A DNA stretch of 64,000 bases from Erinaceus europaeus (Eukaryota > Chordata > Mammalia > Eulipotyphla > Erinaceidae): assembly GCF_950295315.1 (NCBI RefSeq), contig NC_080165.1, forward strand, positions 9,760,417-9,824,416, given 5' to 3'. The notes under the pieces were generated by a model. The model worked only from the letters and a program-made list of their open reading frames with translations. It did not search any database and had not been told where the DNA came from. A program made the translations under genes and the position numbers. Positions 21,275-32,069 of this stretch are shown piece by piece. Each line of letters starts with the position of its first letter. Position 1 is the first letter of the stretch.

Positions 21275-22850
21275 TGTTTTCTGTTTTCAAATATTTTCTC
21301 CCATTCAGTGGATTGACTTCTGCTTTTATGATTTCCTTTGCTTTGCAGTTGTAAAGGTAGATTTATCGTTTCCCAATTTTTTTAATTGTAGAATGTTTAG
21401 TGCTCTGGGTTGACATTTTCAGATAGAAAGAGAGAGAAGCAAAGAGACAAAGAAAGAGAAAGCTACCACAACACTGACATTTACTCCAAGATGGGGAGGA
21501 CTGGGCTCTGACTTGGATCAAGCACTGCAATTACTTCTGTGTGTATCTGGTAAATCACTGCCAAATGCAATTTTAAAAATATTTCTCCCTGTGTTTACTC
21601 CAGGGCTTTTTAAAATCGAGTCTTTGTGTTTGTGCCTTTAAATAGTTTTCAGTGAAATTTTGCTTATTTCATTGAACAAGCATTCGATTTGGATCATTTG
21701 TGTGTGGGTATCCAATTGTCTCAGCATCAGTTGTTCAAGACATTTATTTTCTAGTTTGTAGCATTAGCATATTTAGAGGCTATTTGATCATATGTGTCCT
21801 TATTGTGGGTTCTCTTTATGTTTTGGAATCAGAAAGTGTGAAATCTTCAATTTTGCTTTTTCTTTCTCAAAATTGTTCTTATTATTTTGAAAGCTCTGAG
21901 CATGTATATGGATTTTAGAAATTATTTTTAGGTTCATAGAAAAAATGTCTTTGTCATTTTATTTTGTCATTTTATTCTATTGAATCAAATGTGTAGGTCA
22001 CTTTGGATAACATAAGTATTTGAACAAAATTATGTCTTCCAATCAATACACACAATGTATTTCCAACTATCTGTGTCTCCTTTAATTTCAATAACATTTT
22101 GTACTTTCTAGAGTGTGTGGTCCCATCTCTCTCATCACCCTTATTCTTAGGTATTTTATCCCTTTTCTATCATTACAAATTACATTGATGTCTAATTTTT
22201 ATTTTCAATTGTTCAGTGGTAATTTGTAGAAAAGCAAATGGTTAGGGGTAACAAATTTCTATGTGGAGCCTAACTGGTTTGGTTTACTGACTTTATTTGT
22301 TGGTAATAGACATATAAGTTCTTATGATCTTCAAACACATAGTGTAATTTATTTCTTTCTACATTTTGATTATTCCTTATTTAATTGCTTTGAGTAGGAT
22401 TTCTAGTGCTATATCAAATAGATGAAATAAGAATGGGCATTATTGCATTTTTGCTGATATTAGAGGAAAATCTGTTATAATTGAGTGTGATGATACTTTT
22501 AAACTTTCCATAGTTTAACATAAGAAGGTAATCCCTTTTATTATCAGTTTGTTGAATGTCATTGTAATGAGTGTTGAATTTTGTCAGATGTTGCCTCTAT
22601 ATTAATTGAATCAACTATTTTTTTAACCCTTTTTGAAAGGTATTACATTGATTAATTTTGTATATTGAACCCCTTTTGCATTTCAGAAATGAATCCCATA
22701 TAATCATGAAGCACTATTCCTTTAATTAACTGTGGAAATTATTTCCTAAGATTAAGTAAAAAAAATTGCATTGATATTCATCAGGGATATTCTTCACCTC
22801 TTATAATTTCTTTGTCTATTTTTTGTCAGGCTAATTATAACTTTAAAAAT
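21275..22850 (-). repeat. Old L1 ORF2 fragment, antisense
   Basis: 'tttctcccattcagtggatt' through 'tgtttactccagggc', 'gaaaaatgtctttgtcatttt'-type and 'gatattcatcagggatattc' text follows the reverse complement of ORF2 from near its end to the RT region. A diverged antisense SINE sits at 21420-21570. Confidence 0.7.
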
Positions 22851-22856
22851 TAATTG

Positions 22857-23290
22857 AGGCCAGGGAGGAGGTGGTACATCTGGATGACTGCATACATTAC
22901 ACTGTGAAAGGACTGAGATTCAAGCCCCTGGTCTCCACCTGCAGGTGGAAAGCTTTGCAAGTAGCGAAGCAGGGCTGCAGGTGTCTTTCTCTTTCTCTCT
23001 CCTTTAAATCTTTATTTACTTTTCGATAGAGTCAGAAATTGAGAGTGAAGGGAAAGATAGAGAGGAAGAGAGACAGAGAGACATCTGCAGACCCACTTCA
23101 CCACTCAGAAAGCTTTCTACCCTGCAGGAGGGAACTGCAGGGTTTGAACTCAGTCCTTGTACACTGTAATATGTGCACTCAACCACGTGTGCCACCACTA
23201 GGCCAGTGTGTCTCTCCCTCACTACCTCCCCCTTCTCTCTCAATTTCTGGCTGTCTCTATCTAATAAGTAAAGATAATAAATAATTAATT
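22857..23290 (+). mobile_element. SINE-B split by a nested SINE
   Basis: The sense head at 22857-23000 ('gccagggaggaggtggtac' to 'ctgcaggtgtctttctc') resumes at 23209-23290 ('tctctccctcactacctccc' to 'ataataaataattaatt'). Confidence 0.88.
23001..23208 (-). mobile_element. SINE-B, antisense, nested
   Basis: 'ctttaaatctttatttactttt' then 'agagagacatctgcagaccc' to 'gtgccaccactaggcc'. It lies wholly inside the pyrimidine tract of the sense SINE-B. Confidence 0.88.
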
Positions 23291-23294
23291 TGGG

Positions 23295-25190
23295 GCAGGC
23301 ACCAGGTGTAGTAGCCTCTGAAGAAATACTCCCATGAACAACTAGATAAAGTAATTAAAAGAGACCTGAAACTTCACAACATTACAACTGGCTCTCTTGA
23401 AGATATCCACTGAGCCATAGGTGGGTTAAAGGTACATGTTCAAAGAGGTATAGGAGAAACTCTGAAGACAAAAACAGTTTGAACCAGGAACCATCAGCCA
23501 GTAGCCAGCAGCTGGCATCATTTTGAGATCGGAGGAGATCAGGCATGTTCAGGCTGGTATGGCTGGGTATTCTGGTACTATTTTTGATAGCTAACCAGTG
23601 TAACACTAGTATGGTCTTGATGAAGTGGGGAACCTATGTAGGAAAAACCTGATAAAAAACTAAAGCTGTGTGCTCTACCCTAACTGGGGTAGTAGGCTTA
23701 AAGAATCAAGAACACAAGTGATACAAGGAAGATTTAGATTTTATCTAAATATTCCCAGGATCACCTGGAATATTCCTCCTCCACTCTCACTACAATCTAT
23801 AAACATTAAAAACATGGTGACTGAATAGGTGAAACCACACTTAACCAAAACATGGAAAAATACCATTATTCATACACACAAAGAAATGCCAAAGATTGAA
23901 TTCAGAAAACTCATTATGAAGGTGATTCAAAAATCTGACCATGACATCCAGAAACAAATTCAAGAGCTCAGAAATGAGTTTCATAAAAGAGTTTCATAAA
24001 ACACACAAAGAAACTCTGAATATAGCTACCAGAGGTGAAGTGGTGAAGTGCCGGGCTAGTGTGAGGGTGTTTCTTCCTGGGCACGTGCTCCCTGGGCTGG
24101 AGAGAACTCAACGGGAGCCAACCGGGGCTGCTGCTTACTCAGTGACTTGGGAGAGAGACCAGGAACTCGTGGTGGAGCAGGAACTCAATGCCTCTTTATT
24201 GATCAGAGACAATGCTTTTATATATTTAGAACCGGAAGTGGCAAGTCGGAAAAGGAAATGGCTGGGAAAGGGGGTGGAGAAAAAAAGAGCGGGAAGGTAG
24301 AAAGCTTCTGCAGCAACGGTTGCTAGGGTTTTAACTGGTGGGATTAATGTACCCTGCATGCAGGGCCGGTCGATCTCTAGGTAGAAAGAAGATAGATCAG
24401 GCAAAACAATGATTATGTAAATAGGCCACAGTGTCAGCGATGGACAATGGAGCAGAGCAGGGGGGTCTGCCCAACTGTGAAGGACCATTTAGATGGATTT
24501 AAAGCATATGTAAGAGGCCTAGTAATTAAAATAAGTTAGCTTAAGGAGAAAACATTAAGGTTGGAAGATAAAGCTGCCATGTTGTGTGAGTTCAAAGTTG
24601 TTGGAGAGGAGAGGTTTATGAAAAATAAATCAATTTTCCGTGAAATAGAATACTTGATCAGAAAAATAAATGTGAGAGTTAGTGGGATACTTGAAGATAA
24701 AGAGAAGGCGAGAGGGGCAGAGAACACATTCAAAGAAACCATCAGAGAAAGTTGTCCATTCCTTGGTAACATTCCAAATATAGACATTCAAAAAATTGAA
24801 CACCCAAGTTCCGGAATCCAAAATGCCCCACAACAGGACGCATTATAGTAAAACTATCCAAAAGCAAAGACAAGGAAAAGCATTGTAGACTTCTAGGCAA
24901 AGGGAGAATCTCACAAGCAAAGCTAGAACCATCTGACTTTCATCAGATTTCTTCATCATAAAACCCAGAGACAAGAAAGGAGTCAATGACATATTCAAAG
25001 TATTAAAATAAAATAATTTCCAGCCATGGATACTCTATCCTGCCAAATTATTTTTCAAGTATGAAGGAGAAATAAAAGCCTTCCCAAAGATGGATAAATG
25101 GCAGAAATTCATTACCACCAGTCCTGTCTTGCAACAATTAGTGAAAGCAGTACTACATGAAAATAAGCCAAAGGATTCCACAGAGTGAGG
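23295..25190 (+). pseudogene. Old L1 5' part with ORF1, interrupted by LTR
   Basis: Non-coding 5' text is followed by ORF1 remnants. After the LTR come ILEDKEKARGAENTFKETI, SSGIQNAP, then a Lys/Ser-rich part, and near 25020 FQPWILYPAKLFFKYEGEIKA and KFITTSPVLQQLVKAVL. The last two are the standard L1 ORF1 C-terminus. Because little ORF2 follows in order, a HAL1-like (ORF1-only) origin is also possible. Confidence 0.75.
24049..24476 (-). mobile_element. Solo LTR, class II-type endogenous retrovirus
   Basis: 428 bp with a left end TGCCGGGC and flanked on both sides by 6-bp GTGAAG (24043-24048 and 24477-24482). In sense (minus) it has a TATA-like 'tatataaaag' and a poly-A signal AATAAA near 24195. 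It shares 'aaaacaatgattatgtaaat' with the other two LTRs here. The 5' terminal TG has mutated. No internal viral genes adjoin, so it is a recombined solo LTR. Confidence 0.8.
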
Positions 25191-25388
25191 GCCATGTTGG
25201 TGAACCAAGTCCAATAATAAAAAAAAAAAAGATATATGTAAATATTGTATACTAGACACAATGCTCAGAGTAGCCTAATAACATTATACTAAGAAACTGA
25301 ACAACTTGTCCAAAAATTTGTGTGGAAACATGAAAGAACCATGAACTGTCAAAGAACCCCAGAAAAATAAGGAAAAAATTGGAGAAAT

Positions 25389-25671
25389 TGGGAGTCCGGC
25401 GGTAGCGCAGCGGGTTAAGCGCATGTGGCGCAAAGCACAAGAACCTTTGGAAGGATCCTGGTTCAAGTCCCGGCTCCCCACCTGCAGTGGAGTCGCTTCA
25501 CAGGCAGTGAGGTAGGTCTGCAGGAGTCTATCTTTCTCTCCCCTTCTCTGTCTTCCCCTCCTCTCTCCATTTCTCTCTGTCCTATCCAACAACAACAACA
25601 ATAATAACTACAACAATAAAACAAGGGCAACAAAAGTGAATAAATAAATAGCAAAAAAAAATTTTAAAAAT
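25389..25671 (+). mobile_element. SINE-A
   Basis: Sense copy from 'gggagtccggcggtagcgc' to '(CAA)n...gggcaacaaaagtgaataaataaat' and an A-rich tail. It is flanked by ATTGGAGAAATT (about 25377-25388) and ATTGGAGGAATT (about 25672-25683), a 12-bp target duplication with one mismatch. Confidence 0.93.
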
Positions 25672-25764
25672 ATTGGAGGAATTATGCTCCCCCACTTGGG
25701 TTTATACTACAAAGCAATAATGACTTAGAAAGTATGACACTGCAATGAAAATGGACACCTGAGT

Positions 25765-25876
25765 CAATGGAGCAGACTCACATACCCAGATACAATGGAG
25801 CAGACTCACATACCCAGATACAATGGAGCAGACTCACATACCCAGATACAATGGAGCAGACTCACATACCCAGATA
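25765..25876. repeat. 28-bp tandem repeat, four identical copies
   Basis: The unit starts CAATGGAGCAGACTCAC and ends ACCCAGATA. It repeats four times without a difference, plus a 3-bp partial copy, inside old L1 sequence. Confidence 0.97.
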
Positions 25877-26264
25877 CAAGCTTGGACATTTATGGCACTT
25901 AATATAGAACATGGGTGCCAATACCACTCATGGGGTCCAGGGAGAAAGTTTCTCTCAACAAACAGTGTTGGGAAAACTGGACATAAGACTGAATTTGTGT
26001 GACAGTTAAAAAAGACAAACAATCAAAAAAGAAACAAACAAAACAACATGGGATGAAAGTGAGACAGGGTTTGGTGCACTATACAAAAACAAAGCACTCT
26101 GGTAATGGTGAGGAGGGAATCTTAAGTTGTGGAAGAGAGTGTTTTGCAGAAACTCCGCACTTGGAGTTAGAGAACTGCTATAACTTACTAACTTTCCAAT
26201 AAAGGGAGGAAGAAAAGAATGAAATTGGAAATGGTGTCATCCTCTTCATTTTTTAAAAAATATT

Positions 26265-26540
26265 TAATTTAATTTATTTATTCCTTTTTGTTGCCCTTGT
26301 TGTTTTATTGTTGTAGTTATTATTGTTGTTGTCATCGTTGTTGGATAGGACAGAGAGAAATGGAGAGAGGAGGGGAAGACAGAGAGGAGGAGAGAAAGAT
26401 AGACACCTGCAGACCTGCTTCACCGCCTGTGAAGCGACTCCCCTGCAGGTGGGGAGCCGGGGTTCGAACCGGGATCCTTATGCCGGTCCTTGTGCTTTAC
26501 GCCACCTGCGCTTAACCCGCTGCGCTACAGCCTGACTCCC
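26265..26540 (-). mobile_element. SINE-A, antisense
   Basis: Near-consensus copy, including 'ggggttcgaaccgggatcc' and 'gcgctacagcctgactccc'. Confidence 0.93.
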
Positions 26541-26935
26541 CCTCTTCATTTTTTTAGAAGAGTTTGAGAAAGTTTTCTGCTAATTTGTTAGGATTCTTCA
26601 TTGTAACCATCATGTTCTTTCATTTTTAGATCTTTTGGCTAGGCCTTATTAATTCAATATCCTATCAGCTGTCTGGAGTTTCTTCAATTTCTTCTTGAAT
26701 CAGTCTTTGTTAGTTATATCAGAAATTTATTATGTGGTCTCTCTCTGTCTATCTCTCATTAAAATAAATAAAACATCTTGAAAAAATTGTATTCAGTTTT
26801 CAATATGTTGTCTGATTATTCACAAATATCAAGCACTATTATCTTTATAATAATAAAGGAAATGTCTCTTATTTCACTTTTAACTATTGTTATTTGAACT
26901 CTTTTTTCTCCCAAATTAATTTATTTTGGCCTACA
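26541..26935. other. AT-rich DNA, no feature
   Basis: No gene seen. A short SINE-tail-like 'ctctctctgtctatctctcatt' occurs near 26740. Confidence 0.4.
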
Positions 26936-26939
26936 GCAC

Positions 26940-27260
26940 CATTGTTGACACATGGGTACTTTTTCATTTCCCTGTGATGTCTATGTAGAAAACACCCTCA
27001 CCCCAACTTCGGTCCTTTTCTGCTCTCATATACCAGGACCTACGACCCCTTTCAGCTCCTCCTTCCCTGTTTTCTTTTGTTTGGTTCAGTACACAACACA
27101 AAAGCCCACTTTTACTTTTTGTTTTTCCTTTTCTTTCTGTTCTTGCATCTTAAGTTCCAGCCACAACTGAGATGACCTAATATTAATTACTTTTTTTTTT
27201 GGCTTATCTTATTTGGTATTATTCCTTCAAGTTCTGTTCAAAATGAAGCAAAGGAGATGA
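26940..27260 (-). repeat. L1 3'UTR, antisense
   Basis: 'gttgacacatgggtactttt', 'cccctttcagctcctcc' and 'ggttcagtacacaacacaaa' are the 3'UTR of an L1 subfamily also seen at 28680 and 39965. Confidence 0.65.
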
Positions 27261-27274
27261 CTTCATTATTTATT

Positions 27275-27570
27275 TATTCATTTATTTACCTCCAGGGTTA
27301 TCACTGGGGCTCTGGGCCTGCACTATGAATCCACTGTTCCTGGAGGCCATCTTTTTTCCCCTTTGTTGCCGTTGCTGTTATTGTTGTTGTTGGATACAAC
27401 AGAGAGAAATTGAGAGAGGAAGGGAAGACAGAGGAAAGGGGAGCGAAAGACAGACACCTGCAGACCTGCTTTACCACTTCCTGGGGGTGGGGGTTTGGCA
27501 CTGGGATCCTTGCGTGGGCTCTTGTGTTTCATACTGTGTTTGCTTAACCCAGTGTGCTACTATCCTCCAC
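27275..27570 (-). mobile_element. SINE-A long form, antisense
   Basis: 'acctccagggttatcactggggctc' module, then 'tacaacagagagaaattgag' and the diverged head 'gtgtgctactatcctccacc'. Confidence 0.88.
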
Positions 27571-28212
27571 CCCCCAACTTAATAGTTTATAATTGATGAA
27601 TAGTGTTATTACTATAATATACATTATGTCTCTATATCACACTTTTCTTAGCCACTCATCTTTCTTTGGGCATATGGATTGTTTCCTATTTGAATTTTTT
27701 CTCTTTCTTTGTCTAGTTGAGAGACAGGCCCCATTATTCTTGCCCCTCCCCCATAATCTTTTGTTTCTAATTTATTTTATTTTTCACTAGAATGGTCACT
27801 ACTGTCATTGTAAAATAACACTCTATATACACACAGTTTAGATTTTTAGATGGGAATGCAAGCCAGTAGATGCTGAGATGGTATATTGTCTCAATTTTCT
27901 CAGTCAACGATTATAAAATGCCATTGATTCCATGATTACAGGAGAATCAGCTTTGTCATAGTTCAGAGTACCAGGTCAGTCTTGTTGGATTGGTTTCTGG
28001 TGTGAGGGATCTTATTGACTTGTGGCTTCTTGCCTTCTTTTATTGATGTCATCTGATAAAGAACAGATTCTCATGCATTTCTTTTCATATTTATGGTAAT
28101 CTTACAGAATAAACGCCATACTTCTATGACCTTAATCACTTCTTTTTGTGTGTGATTCCTCTCCCCTTTTTTCTTTAAACTGTACCAGTTCTTGAAAGAT
28201 ATTTAATATCAC
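27571..28212. other. Diverged L1 3'UTR text and unique DNA
   Basis: 27590-27690 ('cttagccactcatctttctttggg') looks like old antisense L1 3'UTR. The remainder is unassigned. Confidence 0.45.
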
Positions 28213-28488
28213 GAGTCGGGGTGGTAGTGCAGCAGTTAAGTGCAGGTGGCTCAAAGAACAAGGACATGCATAAGGATCCTGGTCTGGGCCCCTAGCTCCC
28301 CACCCGCAGGGGAGTCACTTCACAGGTGGTTATCTTCAGGTGTCTGTCTTTCTCTCTCCCTCTCTGTCTTCCCCTCCTCTCTCCATTTCTCTCTGTTCTA
28401 TCCAACAATGAAGACATCAATAACAACAATAAAGAAAACTCAAGGGCAACAAAAAGGGAAAAATCACTAAATAAATATTTAAAAAAGA
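28213..28488 (+). mobile_element. SINE-A
   Basis: Sense copy from 'cgagtcggggtggtagtgc' to 'aagggcaacaaaaagggaaa' and a short A-rich tail. Confidence 0.9.
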
Positions 28489-28645
28489 GGGGGAGAGAAA
28501 GATAGATACCTGCAGACCCACTTCACCCACCTGTGAAGTGACTCCCTGCAGGTGGGGAGTCAAGGTCTTGAACCGGTATCTTTATGCTGGTCCTTGTGCT
28601 TTGCACCATGTGCACTTAACCCACTGTGCTACCACCTGACTCCCT
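28489..28645 (-). mobile_element. SINE-A, antisense, tail missing
   Basis: Starts abruptly at 'gggggagagaaagatagatac' and runs to 'gctaccacctgactccc'. It abuts the tail of the preceding sense SINE-A with no spacer. Confidence 0.88.
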
Positions 28646-28679
28646 CAATTTTCTTCTGAGAACTTTTTTTTCTGTCTTT

Positions 28680-30050
28680 TTTATTGAAAGTTTAGTAGTA
28701 TAGATATTCTAGTACATTTGTTGACACATAGGTACAATTATTCCTCTCACTATGATAGGTGTCCTAAAAACACTATCACCTCCAAATTAAGTCCTTCTCT
28801 ATCACCAAGTCCCAGGACCTGAAAGCTTCTCTTCCCCCTCCCCCTCTCCCTATTCTCTTTCCACAGTGTCTTTTGTTTTGGTGCAATACACAAAACCAGA
28901 CAATATTTTACTTTGTATTTCCCTTTTCTGTTGTTGCATCTTAAATTATGTTTATTAGGAAGATTGCCCCATCTAAAATCTATTCATCTGGCTTATCTCA
29001 CCAAACATGATTTCTTCAACCTCCCTCCAGACTGAAGTAAAGAAGATAACTATCATTTTTACACCTGAGTAGTATTCCACTGTGTATACACACCATGATT
29101 TTCTTAGCCACTTATCTTTAGTTGGACACCTGTGTTGCTTCTAAGTTTGGGATATTACAGGTTTTATGCTGTTGGTCTGCTTCTACTTCTGCTTCTAAGA
29201 CCCTTTCTGTTTTGATCATCATGTTAGGTTTGCTTGCATTGCTTAAGCTGTGGTCTATTTACATAATCATTGTTTTGTCTGAGACCTGTACTGGTTTAAT
29301 CCCACTGGTTCATACTCTTTTCGCTCCGCCCCCTCTCCTAGTCACATCCTGTTTTCCACCATTTAATCCCCACTGGTTCAAGTGATTTTTCCTTCTCCCC
29401 ACCCCCTCTCCTACGTACTTCCTCTTCCTGACACTTCTGCCTCAGGAGATATAAAGGACAGCACTTTCTAATGAATAGAGATTGATTGATTGCACTGCAT
29501 CCCTGCTCATCTATAAAGAACTGAACTGCATTCCCAGCTCAGCCATGAGTCCCTGGTCATCTCTCTCCTACCTGCGAAGCTAGCCCTGCATTATGCTGCT
29601 AGAAATATAGATATACAAACATATCTTTGGATGGATGTGTTTATTTCAATAGGACATATCCACAAAAGAGGAATTGCAGGGTCATAGGGTCAGTCCAATT
29701 TTAGCTTTATGAGAGTTTGACTGTAGAAGGCTTTCTACTTGGATGACAGTTTATTTTGCTTTGCAGAAGCTTTTCAATTTAATGCAGTCTCATTGGTTTT
29801 TGTATTTTTGGCTATGAATGGATTTGAATCATTGAAGACACCTTCAAAATTTAAATTGAAAGTGTTTATCAGATGTTTTCTTTTAAATATTGTGTGATTT
29901 CTGGTCTAACACCCAAGTCCTTGAGACATTGGGAGTTTACTTTTGTATGTGGTGAGATTAAGTGATTCAATTTTATTCTTCTGGATGTGTTGGAGGTATA
30001 GTGGTGAGCATAGCTGCCTCCAATTTTATTCTTCTGCATCTTTTTATTTC
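28680..30050 (-). repeat. Old L1 3'UTR/ORF2 end, antisense, split by LTR
   Basis: 28680-29169 and 29591-30050 join across the LTR. 'gatattacaggttttatgc' continues with 'tgctagaaatatagat', as in L1 text near 910-950. Confidence 0.75.
29170..29590 (+). mobile_element. Solo LTR, class II-type endogenous retrovirus
   Basis: 421 bp beginning TGTTGGTC and ending CCTGCA, flanked by identical 6-bp TTATGC at 29164-29169 and 29591-29596. It holds two partial internal repeats ('cccactggttca' twice), a TATA-like 'gatataaagg' near 29449, and a poly-A-like AATAGA near 29476. A 6-bp duplication fits class II (ERVK/IAP-like) integrases. No viral coding sequence remains beside it. Confidence 0.88.
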
Positions 30051-30404
30051 TAATCTTTTAAATGAAAAGACTATTGGCATGGTGATTTTTTAACCAACAA
30101 CAGCAGAGTCCCATTTTAATCTAAAATCATCTGCAAGATCATTTTCTGAGCAGTTCTTATAATTGAAAATCATTTCTTCCATGATTTCAGTATTAAAACA
30201 GATTAAGTATCACATTTGGTAAATGAAGCACACACATTAACAATTTCCATCATTAATTTCTCCCTCAATGTTTCCATTTTGACAGAATAATATTTTTTTT
30301 ATTTTAAAACAGATGACTAAAAGTTGTTATGTGACTTATACTCCTTTGCTTTAATTTTTGTAAAGTCAGAATAATCTCAGAGTCAATAAAATTTAAGTTC
30401 TTTC

Positions 30405-30625
30405 ACACAAGTAGAACCTGAACTGGAATTGGTGTATTGCACCAAAGTAAAAGACTCTGGGGTGGGGGTGGGGAGAATACAGGTCCAAAAAGGATGAGAG
30501 GACCTGGGGGGGGGGTTGTATTGTTACATGGAAAACTGGGAAATGTTATGCATGTGCAAACTATAATATTTACTGTCAAATGGAAAACATTAATTGCCCA
30601 ATAAAGAAATTGAAAAAAAATTAAG
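30405..30625 (+). repeat. L1 3' end, sense
   Basis: 'ttgcaccaaagtaaaagactc', a G-rich tract, 'gttacatggaaaactgggaa' and 'cccaataaagaaattgaaaaaaaa'. This is the sense version of the 3'UTR at 474-800. Confidence 0.85.
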
Positions 30626-31390
30626 TTCTTTTTTGGATTACAACCACAGAAAGATAGTTACTAAAAGGAGGGTGTGATCCTGTTGCAGATAGAGGGTGTT
30701 GTTTAGTTGTCAGTAGAAAATTGACTGGACATTTGATAGTGGGCATGTTTTGACATATATAGTTGTTGAACTAAGAAACTCTGCATCTTAAAACTATACA
30801 GCATTTCAAACCTGTACCACCTCAGCTGAAATAATACCAAAAATGATTAATTTTATCTTATGGAAAATTTCCTACAGAACTTTGTTCACCACCCTTTACA
30901 TTTCTCTCTCTACTCATTTCTGAATAAAATTCCACAGCTTTGTGTTCATTTCCCTAGAAAATTGCTCAACAGAATTGATATTATGGGATTCAAAGAGATG
31001 TGACTAGTACAAATATATGGTATAAGGCTTTGGCAAAGCAAATTTAAAGAATAAAAATAAAAGGCAGGACTTATCTGAATTTTTATTTTTACTCTCTGGA
31101 TCTCTGCTTGCTTCTCCTATTATTTTATTTTGGCTTACATAAAGTGAAGAGACACCAGAGCTCTACATGAATCCAAAGGAATTATATGAATAGAGAGATA
31201 GATAAGGAAGGATATCATACATATGTTTTCTCTTTCTTGACTTTTCTTTCCACTTGAAGTTGAACAGAATTTCACTCTATTCTAACAGTATTTTTAAATT
31301 TCACCTACTATTTGTTTCTCATTCTGCTTTTTATTTAACACTTCCATAAGTTTGTTCAGTGTAAGCTAATTTGTATTCCCTAAAGTGAAT
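30626..31390. other. Unique AT-rich DNA
   Basis: No gene or repeat recognised. Confidence 0.4.
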
Positions 31391-31431
31391 TATTTTTACT
31401 TTTTGCCTCCCCAGGGTTAGCACTGGGGCTA
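31391..31431 (-). repeat. SINE-A-long tail fragment
   Basis: 'ttgcctccccagggttagc' and 'actggggct' match the antisense long-SINE-A tail module. It breaks off exactly where LINE sequence begins. Confidence 0.6.
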
Positions 31432-31606
31432 ACGATACGAGAATCCGGCATGAAGCCCAGCCAGTCTATCTTGGCGTTACTCTCGATCGCACCCTGTCAT
31501 TTCACGAACATCTCATAAAAAACTGCAGCAAAGGTGGGCGCGAGGAATAACATCATTGCAAGACTGGCCAGCTCCTCATGGGGCGCGAGCGCTTCCACAC
31601 TACGAT
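31432..31606 (+). pseudogene. Jockey-like LINE copy D, cut by gap
   Basis: Encodes DTRIRESGMKPS-type text in shifted frames of the same region as copy A (YLGVTLDRTL, then GARNNIIARLASSSWGAS). A run of six A at 31517-31522, where copy A has five, shifts the frame. The match ends at the run of N, so the 3' part is unknown. Confidence 0.85.
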
Positions 31607-31806
31607 NNNNNNNNNNNNNNNNNNNNNNNNNNNNNNNNNNNNNNNNNNNNNNNNNNNNNNNNNNNNNNNNNNNNNNNNNNNNNNNNNNNNNNNNNNNNNN
31701 NNNNNNNNNNNNNNNNNNNNNNNNNNNNNNNNNNNNNNNNNNNNNNNNNNNNNNNNNNNNNNNNNNNNNNNNNNNNNNNNNNNNNNNNNNNNNNNNNNNN
31801 NNNNNN
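31607..31806. other. Assembly gap (200 N)
   Basis: Exactly 200 N, probably a placeholder length. It starts inside LINE copy D. Confidence 0.99.
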
Positions 31807-31829
31807 GATAGTTATAGAGATGATGGTTG

Positions 31830-31975
31830 GCTCATGTCTACAACCTTAGGAGAACTATGGTGGATTGCAGTGTAGAGACTGAAGATTCAGAACTCTGGTG
31901 GTGGGACTGGTGTGGATTTAAATCCCTGTTAACATGTACTGTGTAAAATAAATATATAAACAAATAAAGGATTAC
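31830..31975 (+). repeat. Family R 3' end, old
   Basis: 'cagaactctggtggtgggact' followed by 'gtgtaaaataaatatataaac' is the R 3' terminus. Confidence 0.6.
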
Positions 31976-32069
31976 AATTATCCTAACTAAATATCTATAG
32001 AAGTTATCCTCTAAAATAGGTTCACTTGACTTATAAAACACTTGACTTATACAACAGATATGACAGAAC

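Larger units (their letters stand above)
25250..25990 (+). repeat. Old L1 ORF2 fragments
   Basis: 25250-25387 ('aaaaatttgtgtggaaacatg') and 25670-25990 ('ttatgctcccccacttgggt', 'gggaaaactggacata') are ORF2 3' text, split by a SINE and a minisatellite. Confidence 0.7.

Noticed and set aside
20930..22850. Twin-priming scar in the old L1
   Set aside because: The inverted block is the 3' coding end rather than the 5' part, and no tail lies where that mechanism would put it.
24561..24848. 95-codon frame as an independent gene
   Set aside because: It is a remnant of L1 ORF1 (ILEDKEKARGAENTF motif) inside an old element.
25388..25490. tRNA gene suggested by B-box-like text in many SINEs
   Set aside because: The boxes lie in SINE heads that do not close a cloverleaf and are followed by SINE cores. 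No standalone tRNA was seen.
25765..25876. CRISPR-like array
   Set aside because: The four 28-bp units are directly adjacent with no spacers, and the DNA is mammalian. It is a minisatellite.
31534..31875. Frames crossing the N run
   Set aside because: They span an assembly gap. Only the first two dozen codons are sequence, and those are LINE copy D.
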